From Chloroflexota bacterium (GTDB taxonomy: Bacteria > Chloroflexota > Dehalococcoidia > JACQGW01), in assembly GCA_016199325.1 (NCBI GenBank), contig JACQGW010000280.1, positions 1 to 5,932 on the forward strand: a DNA stretch of 5,932 bases. Reading direction: 5' to 3'. Positions 1 through 4,280 of this stretch are shown in pieces; the stretch's first letter is position 1; every line of letters starts with the position of its first letter. The notes beneath the pieces are model-generated. The model was not told where the DNA came from. It was given only the letters and a program-made list of their open reading frames with translations, and did no database searches. The position numbers were made by a program, and so were the translations under genes.

Positions 1-184
1 CACCCCTCTCCCGTGCGCGGGAGAGGGGAGACGATGGGGCACCCCTCTTCCGCGCGCGGGAGAGGGGAGACGATGGGGCACCCCTCTCCCGTGCGCGGGA
101 GAGGGGAGACGATGGGGCACCCCTCTTCCGCGCGCGGGAGAGGGGAGACGATGGGGCACCCCTCTTCCGCGCGCGGAAGAGGGG
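1..184. repeat. 39-bp tandem hairpin array, left end cut by window
   Basis: Units begin at 1, 40, 79, 118 and 157; the fifth is partial and ends at 184. Each unit has an 11-bp stem around a 4-nt loop (3-13 with 18-28, 42-52 with 57-67, 81-91 with 96-106, 120-130 with 135-145, 159-169 with 174-184), followed by a 13-nt linker. Units 1 and 3 are identical (type A) and units 2 and 4 are identical (type B), giving a 78-bp higher-order period. Unit 5 is a B variant. One stem pair is C-G in type A, T-G (wobble in RNA) in type B and T-A in unit 5. The array has no stop codon in any of six frames and 39 is a multiple of three, so it reads as a 13-residue peptide repeat on either strand. No CRISPR-like unique spacers are present. 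Confidence 0.95.
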
Positions 185-320
185 GGACGTCCGGACCGCC
201 GACCGCCGATCGCCAACTGCCGACTCCAGACTCGGTGCCTTCGATGGACGCGAGACAGTGCAGCAGGAGGTCGCGGACGTTCCAACTGACGACGACGGCG
301 GTGACGTCGACGTCACTCAT
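1..320 (-). CDS. Third GT2 glycosyltransferase: N-terminus only, then in-frame repeats; partial at window edge
   Basis: Starting from ATG at 318-320, the first 31 codons read as the beginning of a family-2 glycosyltransferase: MSDVDVTAVVVSWNVRDLLL, then HCLASIEGTES. This aligns with the start of the enzyme encoded at 1270-2187 (VVVVSFNTRDLLARCLDSIE) and covers the first beta strand and helix of the GT-A fold. A GAGGG ribosome binding site (326-330) lies 5 nt upstream. Where the second strand (VVDNASSDGS in the neighbour) should follow, the frame enters heptamer repeats (190-224) and then the 39-bp hairpin array, giving a 13-residue repeat such as PLPRAEEGCPIVS. The frame stays open for 106 codons to position 1. 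The repeats are stop-free in every frame, so openness alone does not show a functional protein. The catalytic part, if it survives, lies left of the window. The gene could be an insertion-bearing enzyme or a pseudogene. It would be the fourth gene of the lipoprotein/glycosyltransferase operon. Confidence 0.68.
   Translation of the reverse strand, partial: MSDVDVTAVVVSWNVRDLLLHCLASIEGTESGVGSWRSAVGGPDVPPLPRAEEGCPIVSPLPRAEEGCPIVSPLPRTGEGCPIVSPLPRAEEGCPIVSPLPRTGEG
190..224. repeat. Heptanucleotide repeat block 1 (5 degenerate units)
   Basis: Five consecutive 7-bp units: TCCGGAC, CGCCGAC, CGCCGAT, CGCCAAC, TGCCGAC. This is the same family and orientation as the blocks at 348-368 and 409-485. It lies between the glycosyltransferase N-terminus encoded at 228-320 and the hairpin array. 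A change of one unit (7 nt) would shift the reading frame. Confidence 0.85.
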
Positions 321-381
321 GCCATCCCTCGTTGCGCCACCTCGACGCGTCGACCGCCGACCGCCGACTCGCGTCACTCAT
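313..381 (-). other. 22-codon mini-ORF linking two glycosyltransferase genes (possible coupling peptide)
   Basis: ATG at 379-381, TGA at 313-315, with GAGGG at 387-391 upstream at 5-nt spacing. It begins MSDASRRSAV and ends NEGWHE. Its start overlaps the stop of the upstream glycosyltransferase (ATGAGTGA at 374-381). Its own stop overlaps the start of the next glycosyltransferase through the same ATGAGTGA (313-320). It is explained by the 61-bp duplication copying the start region. It may be translated only as a relay and is unlikely to have a function as a peptide. Confidence 0.45.
348..368. repeat. Heptanucleotide repeat block 2 (3 units)
   Basis: CGTCGAC, CGCCGAC, CGCCGAC in one phase, within copy 1 of the 61-bp duplication. 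It is the counterpart of the start of block 3 in copy 2. Confidence 0.8.
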
Positions 382-1273
382 GCCGTCCCTCGCTGCCACA
401 GCTCGACGTGCCGACCGCCGACTCTCGACCGCCGACCGCCGACCGTCGACTGCCGACCGCCGACTGCCGACTGCCGACTGCCGACCGTCCCCGGGCCAAC
501 TTGACGTAGGTGACGAGGGTGAAGGCGGCCATCAGCGATGAGAGCAGGAGGCCGTGGGCACCATCCTTGTAGCCTGCGAGGGTGACGTATCGCCGGAGGA
601 ACTCGCGGGTCGGCTGCGTGATGAAGCTGCGCGCCTTCGGTCGAATGCCCCGCCGCTCAAGGCTCTGCGCCTCGAACTCGGCGTAGTGGGACTGCTTGGC
701 GATGAACTCGCCGAGCCGCTCGTAGTTGATGTGGACGAGCGGCTCGGTCAGCCGGCCCGTCGTGCCACGGACGGCGGCCACCTCGTGGACCGGCTGGGCC
801 TCGTCGAAGCGGGCGCTTTCGCGCCGGAGGAGCCGGAGCTGGTAGTCCGGATACCAGCCGGCGTGGCGGATCCATCGGCCGAAGATGACATTGCGCCGGG
901 GGATCCAGTAGCCGGCCCGTTCGCCGGTTCCCTGGCCGCCGCTCTCGCCCCACCAGAACGGCGGATGCGGATCGCCGTGTGCCAGGACCCGTCGGATCTC
1001 CTCGGCCAGCGGCACGCCGACGCGCTCGTCGGCGTCGACGAAGAGGACCCATTCACCGCCGGCGAGGTCGAGCGCGGCGTTCCGCTGCTTCGAGTAGTTC
1101 TCGAAGCGGCGCTGATGCACCCGGGCGGTAAACCGGCAGGCGATCGCGACGCTCCAGTCGGTGGAGTACGAGTCGACGACGAGGAGCTCGTCGACCCAGT
1201 CCAGGGAGGCCAGGCAGTCCGGCAGGTGCCGTTCTTCGTTCTTGCAGATGACGGCGCCCGTGATGGTGGTCAT
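374..1273 (-). CDS. GT2 family glycosyltransferase, WaaE/KdtX-like, with repeat-encoded C-terminus
   Basis: A 299-aa family-2 (GT-A fold) sugar transferase, most like the WaaE/KdtX-type enzymes that use nucleotide sugars in lipopolysaccharide-core or surface-glycan assembly at the cytoplasmic face of the membrane. Visible motifs: AVICKNEERH (7-16), VVDSYSTD (32-39), QRNAAL (63-68), and the DXD-type metal/nucleotide-sugar motif in VLFVDADER (76-84). Further on are WYPDYQLRLLRR, VHEV and PLVHINYERLGEFIAKQ, which fit the family tail. A hydrophobic C-terminal stretch (HGLLLSSLMAAFTLVTYVKLARG) is where such proteins normally end. Here about 37 more residues follow (263-299), a 7-residue SAVGSRQ-like repeat encoded by the heptamer block at 409-485. 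The start at 1273 overlaps the stop of the upstream gene (ATGA), indicating translational coupling. A longer frame on the same strand extends up to 2131 but only shadows the upstream gene. Substrate unknown. Confidence 0.9.
   Translation of the reverse strand: MTTITGAVICKNEERHLPDCLASLDWVDELLVVDSYSTDWSVAIACRFTARVHQRRFENYSKQRNAALDLAGGEWVLFVDADERVGVPLAEEIRRVLAHGDPHPPFWWGESGGQGTGERAGYWIPRRNVIFGRWIRHAGWYPDYQLRLLRRESARFDEAQPVHEVAAVRGTTGRLTEPLVHINYERLGEFIAKQSHYAEFEAQSLERRGIRPKARSFITQPTREFLRRYVTLAGYKDGAHGLLLSSLMAAFTLVTYVKLARGRSAVGSRQSAVGSRRSAVGGRESAVGTSSCGSEGRHE
409..485. repeat. Heptanucleotide repeat block 3 (11 units)
   Basis: Eleven uninterrupted 7-bp units in one phase, consensus (T/C)GCCGAC, with variants such as TCTCGAC and CGTCGAC. 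Three units make 21 nt, so the minus-strand translation repeats every 7 residues (SAVGSRQ-type). The block forms the 3' end of the WaaE-like gene. The family resembles the short tandemly repeated heptamers known from cyanobacteria and other bacteria. Stop-free in all frames. Confidence 0.93.
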
Positions 1274-2187
1274 ACTGCGGCGCCCGAGAGGATCGCCCGG
1301 AAGGCCGTCAGCCTGGTCCGGTACTCGGCGGGTGGGATCTGCCGCCGCAGCAGCATGATCCAACTGCGGACGATCTCGGCCAGCAGGCCGGCGCCGACGA
1401 TGGCCCTGTGGGCGAGCCGGTAGATGGGTGGGTAATGCTTCTGGAAGAGCAGGCGCCGGCTCCGGTGCAGCTCGACGAGCATCGGCCAGCGGCGCTGAGA
1501 CGTGCTCTGGCCGCCCAGATGGACGACACGGGCGCCGGGATGGCAGAAGATCTCCCAGCCCGCGGCCCTGATGCGGATGCACCAGTCGATCTCCTCGCAG
1601 TAGATGAAGAACTGCTCGTCGAGCAGTCCGACCTGCGCGACGACCTCCCGGCGCGTCATCAGGCAGGCGCCGAGCGGATGGTCGACCGGAAACGGCTCGC
1701 TCCGCTCGCGCAGGGGATAGCGGCCGTTCAGGCGGGAGTTGATCAGCCGGTGGTTCAGCGGGAAGAAGTCGAAGAACGTTTGCAGGAGCGTCGGAAACCG
1801 GAAGCAGCCGTGCTGGAGCGTGCCGTCGGCGTTGAGCAATTGGGGGCCGACGACGCCCACCTGCGGCCGGCGGTCGAGGAAGCCGGCGAGCGTCGCCAGG
1901 GCGCCCGGCTGGACAACGGTATCGGGGTTGAGCAGGACCACGTACCGTCCCTCCGCGAGGCGCAATCCCTGATTGGTCGCGGCGGCAAAGCCGCGGTTCT
2001 CGCCGTTGGCGATGAGCCAGACCGCCGGAAACCGCGCCCGGACCATCGCCGCGCTGCCATCGCTCGACGCGTTGTCGACCACAACCGCCTCGATGCTCCA
2101 CCCCCCGTGCCGCTCGATCGAGTCGAGGCACCGAGCGAGCAGGTCGCGGGTGTTAAAGCTGACGACGACGACGGTGAGGTCGGCCAT
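1270..2187 (-). CDS. GT2 family glycosyltransferase, rhamnosyltransferase/WbbL-like
   Basis: A 305-aa enzyme of the COG1216 type, predicted to transfer a sugar (often rhamnose in this group) from a nucleotide donor to a growing surface polysaccharide. Motifs in order: VVVVSFNTRDLL (6-17), VVVDNASSDGS (35-45, binds the nucleotide), NRGFAAATNQG (64-74), LLNPDT (85-90, taking the place of the DXD motif), HPLGACLMTRREV (170-182), and LDEQFFIYCEEIDWC (189-203, carrying the acidic catalytic-base region). A basic, partly amphipathic C-terminus (HRSRRLLFQKHYPPIYRLAHRAIVGAGLLAEIVRS...) probably touches the membrane. Length is typical. The start at 2187 is 4 nt below the stop of the lipoprotein gene, and its stop overlaps the next start as ATGA, so it is the second gene of one operon. 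Donor and acceptor cannot be told from the sequence. Confidence 0.93.
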   Translation of the reverse strand: MADLTVVVVSFNTRDLLARCLDSIERHGGWSIEAVVVDNASSDGSAAMVRARFPAVWLIANGENRGFAAATNQGLRLAEGRYVVLLNPDTVVQPGALATLAGFLDRRPQVGVVGPQLLNADGTLQHGCFRFPTLLQTFFDFFPLNHRLINSRLNGRYPLRERSEPFPVDHPLGACLMTRREVVAQVGLLDEQFFIYCEEIDWCIRIRAAGWEIFCHPGARVVHLGGQSTSQRRWPMLVELHRSRRLLFQKHYPPIYRLAHRAIVGAGLLAEIVRSWIMLLRRQIPPAEYRTRLTAFRAILSGAAV

Positions 2188-2191
2188 GGGC

Positions 2192-3385
2192 TCAGTAGCT
2201 CACCCTGATCTTCTGCCGTCCCTTTTCGCCGCCGGGGAAGCCGACGCCACCCTGCTCGACGCCGGCCCAGAACTCAAGATCGGTCGTCTCGTCAAGACGC
2301 ACCTGGATGGTGCCGGTGATGACCACTTCCTCGCCGGGGAGCAACGGGCGCAGGTCGGGCGTCAGCCCCCAGCGGATGGGATAGGGGCGGTCGGCCTGCA
2401 TCCAGTTGACGCCGACGCGCCAGAGTCCCCGGCGGTCGTAGTAGCGAGGCACGTGCTTGCCGTCGGCTCGCTGTTCGGCAAAGGTCATGTAGTTGGTGTC
2501 GGTGGCGTAGGTAGTGCCGGGCGGCGGCCCCTGGGTCTTGACGGCGGTATCGCCGACGTTCTTGACGCGAATCAGCACGGTCAGGTCGCCGCCGACGGGC
2601 ACGGCCTTGGGCGAGAAGCTCACGCGGGTGATCTCGAGTCGGGGCCGCCCGCCGCCGTCGATCCAGACCGGCGCCACCGCCTCCGAGACGTTGCCGGCGC
2701 GGTCGGCTGCCCGGACGTGGACGTCGTACCGCCCATCCGGCAGCAACGTGTCGCCGACCCGACCGTTCCAGTAGACCGTGTAGAGGGCGGCGGGCTGGCG
2801 CTGGGAGGCAGCGACGACGCGCCGGCCGCCACGGTCGTCGATGACGTACACCGAAACCTCGGCGTCCTTGGTGGTGGCGTAGCCGATGCGAGCATCGTCG
2901 TGATCGCCGTCGCCGTTCGGCGAGACCCGGTCGGGGCTGATGGTCAGGTCGGCGATCAGCGGCGGCTGGGTATCGGCGCCCGCGATGGCGATCGTTCCGG
3001 TCTGCTCGACCTGCCGGCCGCCGGCGGTTTCGGCAATGATCCGGAACGTGTACGTGCCGTCGGCAAGGACGCGCCGCTCATCCCGCCCCGAATCCGGCCG
3101 GTAGGTGCCGTCGAACCGGAAGGAGTAGCTGCCCGCCGTGCGGGGCAGGCGGTCGTGGAGAACGTATCGCCCGCCGCTGGACTCGAGGACGATCGAGACG
3201 CGGGCGGAATCGCCCACCGTGTAGTGCAGGTAGGCGACATCGTCCTGCCCATCCCCGTTGGGCGACACCGCCGACTGCGAGGCCCGCACGTCGGCGAGCA
3301 GCGGCGACTGGCAGCCGGCGGGCAGCGTAAGGAGCAAAGCCAGCGCGGCGAACGCCAGGCGTGCCAGTGAATGCGGTCGAATCAT
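2192..3385 (-). CDS. Exported lipoprotein with two FlgD-like Ig modules and a CARDB-like C-terminal domain
   Basis: A 397-aa protein starting MIRPHSLAR, followed by a hydrophobic core (LAFAALALLLT) and a lipobox LPAGC (21-25), so Cys25 should be lipidated and the protein anchored outside the membrane. Two related modules follow, each opened by an acidic loop: SPNGDGQDD (41-49) and SPNGDGDHDD (155-164). Each closes with a DG-x-Y-T/D-F/V strand (109-114 and 217-222), as in FlgD-like/gliding-motility-type Ig domains; the acidic loops may bind calcium. Residues 250-397 look like a CARDB-type beta-sandwich (VPVGGDLTVLIRVKNVGDTAV ... LLPGEEVVITGTIQVRL). ATG 3383-3385 is preferred over upstream ATGs because the -10 box lies at 3393-3398, over the ATG at 3392-3394. 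It is the first gene of the glycosyltransferase operon. Precise role unknown; structural or adhesive is plausible. Confidence 0.85.
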   Translation of the reverse strand: MIRPHSLARLAFAALALLLTLPAGCQSPLLADVRASQSAVSPNGDGQDDVAYLHYTVGDSARVSIVLESSGGRYVLHDRLPRTAGSYSFRFDGTYRPDSGRDERRVLADGTYTFRIIAETAGGRQVEQTGTIAIAGADTQPPLIADLTISPDRVSPNGDGDHDDARIGYATTKDAEVSVYVIDDRGGRRVVAASQRQPAALYTVYWNGRVGDTLLPDGRYDVHVRAADRAGNVSEAVAPVWIDGGGRPRLEITRVSFSPKAVPVGGDLTVLIRVKNVGDTAVKTQGPPPGTTYATDTNYMTFAEQRADGKHVPRYYDRRGLWRVGVNWMQADRPYPIRWGLTPDLRPLLPGEEVVITGTIQVRLDETTDLEFWAGVEQGGVGFPGGEKGRQKIRVSY

Positions 3386-3392
3386 CTCAACC

Positions 3393-3421
3393 ATCGTACC
3401 AAACGCCCGGACGGGGGTCAA
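3393..3421 (-). promoter_or_regulatory. Sigma70-type promoter of the lipoprotein/glycosyltransferase operon
   Basis: TTGACC (-35, 3416-3421), a 17-nt spacer, and TACGAT (-10, 3393-3398). The -10 box ends 7 nt before the ATG at 3383-3385, so the transcript should begin at or within a base or two of the start codon. No Shine-Dalgarno sequence is present, which fits leaderless translation. Confidence 0.72.
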
Positions 3422-3512
3422 GGACGGCCGAGCTGCCCCGCCGGGTCGAACCCAACAGTTCGTCAATCTCCATTCTGCAACGGAAGGAGGGAGCGGCGGT
3501 TACGACGAAGCG

Positions 3513-3546
3513 AAGGTGCCGCTGTGGTCAAGGTGCCGCTGTGGTC
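3513..3546. repeat. 17-bp perfect tandem duplication
   Basis: AAGGTGCCGCTGTGGTC occurs at 3513-3529 and again at 3530-3546 with no mismatch. It overlaps the last bases of the toxin remnant and lies in the spacer upstream of the lipoprotein promoter. No regulatory role is evident. Confidence 0.9.
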
Positions 3547-3688
3547 ATGAAAACGGGAGGTGATCCATGAGGGGGCAGACGGCTATCCGTCCGGCAATCG
3601 ATCGTAACCTGGGTGCCCACCTGCCGTCGTTGGCGACGAGGTGGCCCACCTGGCCGAGGATCCCGGTGGCGATGATGAGCGCATCCGA
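3545..3688 (-). pseudogene. PIN-domain (VapC-like) toxin remnant, C-terminal third only
   Basis: The frame encodes SDALIIATGILGQVGHLVAN, then DGRWAPRLRSIAGRIAVCPL, MDHLPFS and a stop, 47 residues in all. This is the end of a PIN-domain ribonuclease: the DALIIAT helix with its acidic residue, then the L-V-x-N-D strand with the last conserved Asp. A whole PIN toxin is about 130-140 aa and opens with a strand like VFLDTSVL; nothing of that kind is present. The recognisable part begins 1 nt after the antitoxin stop codon (3690-3692). In the same frame further upstream the DNA belongs to the antitoxin, read out of frame. The simplest reading is a deletion of roughly 270 nt that removed the toxin start, first catalytic Asp and middle. 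It has no start codon of its own and should be inactive as an RNase. Confidence 0.72.
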
Positions 3689-3689
3689 C

Positions 3690-3950
3690 TCACTCGTTCC
3701 AGCTTTCGCGCTCGTGGCGGACGTAGTCAGCCACCTCATCGGCGGCGCCATAGACGCCGGCGGCGACGCCCGCGTAGCTTCTGCGGAGCCGCCGGAGCTG
3801 AGCCCCCTCGGGGTTCCGTTTGTCCACCGTGAGCACGAAACGGTCAGCTGGCTGAGCACCCATGACTGCCGCCACGGCATCCGGCAGGGTGATCTGGTTC
3901 TTCGGTCGCAGGCGCACTTCTACCTCGACAACCTGGTCTCGGGTTTGCAT
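3690..3950 (-). CDS. AbrB/SpoVT-type antitoxin, orphaned
   Basis: An 86-aa DNA-binding antitoxin of the AbrB/SpoVT (MazE-like, swapped-hairpin) fold that normally pairs with a PIN-domain toxin. Residues 9-41 (EVEVRLRPKNQITLPDAVAAVMG, then AQPADRFVLT) form the DNA-binding domain. The C-terminus, LRRLRRSYAGVAAGVYGAADEVADYVRHERESWNE, is the usual toxin-neutralising tail (SYAGVA...ERESW). ATG 3948-3950 is preceded by AGGAG at 7-nt spacing. An in-frame ATG at 3963-3965 would add MRSAT and could act as a leaderless start, since the -10 box ends 6 nt before it. The gene looks intact. The toxin directly downstream survives only as its C-terminal third, so the antitoxin may now act as a free repressor, neutralise a related toxin elsewhere, or be decaying. 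Confidence 0.85.
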   Translation of the reverse strand: MQTRDQVVEVEVRLRPKNQITLPDAVAAVMGAQPADRFVLTVDKRNPEGAQLRRLRRSYAGVAAGVYGAADEVADYVRHERESWNE

Positions 3951-3957
3951 TGTCGCG

Positions 3958-3962
3958 CTCCT
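3958..3962 (-). promoter_or_regulatory. Shine-Dalgarno site deciding the antitoxin start
   Basis: AGGAG lies 7 nt before ATG 3948-3950. This favours the 86-aa product over the 91-aa product from ATG 3963-3965. Confidence 0.6.
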
Positions 3963-3971
3963 CATGAGGAC

Positions 3972-4000
3972 ATGATAGCCCGATTCCGACAGACCTGCAA
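3972..4000 (-). promoter_or_regulatory. Sigma70-type promoter of the antitoxin gene
   Basis: TTGCAG (-35, 3995-4000), a 17-nt spacer, and TATCAT (-10, 3972-3977). The predicted transcription start is about 3965, leaving a leader of about 15 nt before the ATG at 3948-3950. Antitoxins of this family usually repress their own promoter, so this is the expected operator region. Confidence 0.68.
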
Positions 4001-4140
4001 CTCTCTCACCGTGATCAGGTAGTATGACTACAGGCAACTGATGGGATCAGCAGAAACGAATCCGACTGGACGGGAGTTGCCCAGGCTGCTGGACCATGGC
4101 GATCGCAGCAAGGACCACGCGTGGGCGCCGCCGAACCGGG

Positions 4141-4158
4141 GCAGGCGAGGACGCCTGC
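4141..4158. repeat. Perfect GC hairpin
   Basis: GCAGGCG, loop AGGA, CGCCTGC: 7 perfect pairs. From memory, a GCAGGCGAGGACGCCTGC-like element recurs between genes in several GC-rich phyla, so this may be a dispersed family. It lies about 120 nt downstream of the glutaredoxin-PDZ stop. There is no T-run, so a classical intrinsic terminator is not supported. Confidence 0.7.
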
Positions 4159-4177
4159 GCTCCCGGAAGGCGGGGCG

Positions 4178-4193
4178 CTCGCCAGGCGGCGAG
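4178..4193. repeat. Second perfect GC hairpin
   Basis: CTCGCC, loop AGGC, GGCGAG: 6 perfect pairs, about 90 nt downstream of the glutaredoxin-PDZ stop. There is no T-run on either side. With the hairpin at 4141-4158 it could slow polymerase or protect the 3' end of the dnaK-side transcript. Confidence 0.6.
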
Positions 4194-4280
4194 GGGTCGG
4201 CCCTCCGCGGTCCAGGGTCGGGCGACGGACGGGCTCTCTCAAGAAAGGTCGATCCGGCTGCCGGTTGCACGAACGTTAGG

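Larger units (their letters stand above)
312..422. repeat. 61-bp imperfect tandem duplication carrying a ribosome binding site and start codon
   Basis: Copy 1 starts at 312 and copy 2 at 373, both with GTCACTCATGCC. About 43 of the first 50 positions match. Each copy carries, on the minus strand, GAGGG, 5 nt, then ATGAGTGAC (start codons at 318-320 and 379-381). Each also carries the beginning of a heptamer run. Confidence 0.8.
4001..4280. other. Non-coding spacer with hairpins
   Basis: No recognisable gene lies between the glutaredoxin-PDZ stop (4281) and the antitoxin promoter. Open frames here on both strands are compositional: they are proline-, arginine- and alanine-rich and match no family. 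The spacer holds a small palindrome (4019-4031, GTAGT-ATG-ACTAC) 19 nt upstream of the -35 box, a possible operator half, and two GC hairpins listed separately. Confidence 0.6.

Noticed and set aside
1..184. CRISPR array
   Set aside because: The whole 39-bp unit repeats, including the linker; there are no unique spacers, and no cas gene is in view.
13..504. Plus-strand 163-codon frame with a repeated MGHPSSARGRGET peptide
   Set aside because: It is the hairpin array and heptamers read on the opposite strand. The repeats are stop-free in every frame, there is no family match, and the minus strand holds recognisable glycosyltransferase sequence here.
1274..2131. Extended N-terminal part of the WaaE-like frame (frame open from 2131 to 374)
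   Set aside because: The region upstream of MTTITGAV is arginine/proline-rich noise from the overlapping glycosyltransferase. The family motif starts directly after ATG 1271-1273, which overlaps the upstream stop.
1408..3370. Long plus-strand frames across the glycosyltransferase and lipoprotein genes (1408-2208, 1973-3370)
   Set aside because: These are antisense shadows of GC-rich genes with recognisable motifs on the minus strand. Their translations are low-complexity and match no family.
3553..4022. Plus-strand 151-codon gene with a near-perfect GGAGGTGATCC site before ATG 3567
   Set aside because: The site looks excellent, but the frame runs antisense to the toxin remnant and the antitoxin, and its product matches nothing. 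The minus strand there encodes MDHLPFS and stop, so the match is chance. The GGATCACCTCC string is not a 16S rRNA end either, as no rRNA sequence surrounds it.
4141..4193. Intrinsic terminator after the glutaredoxin-PDZ gene
   Set aside because: Strong hairpins are present, but no T-run follows on the minus strand and they lie about 90-140 nt from the stop.
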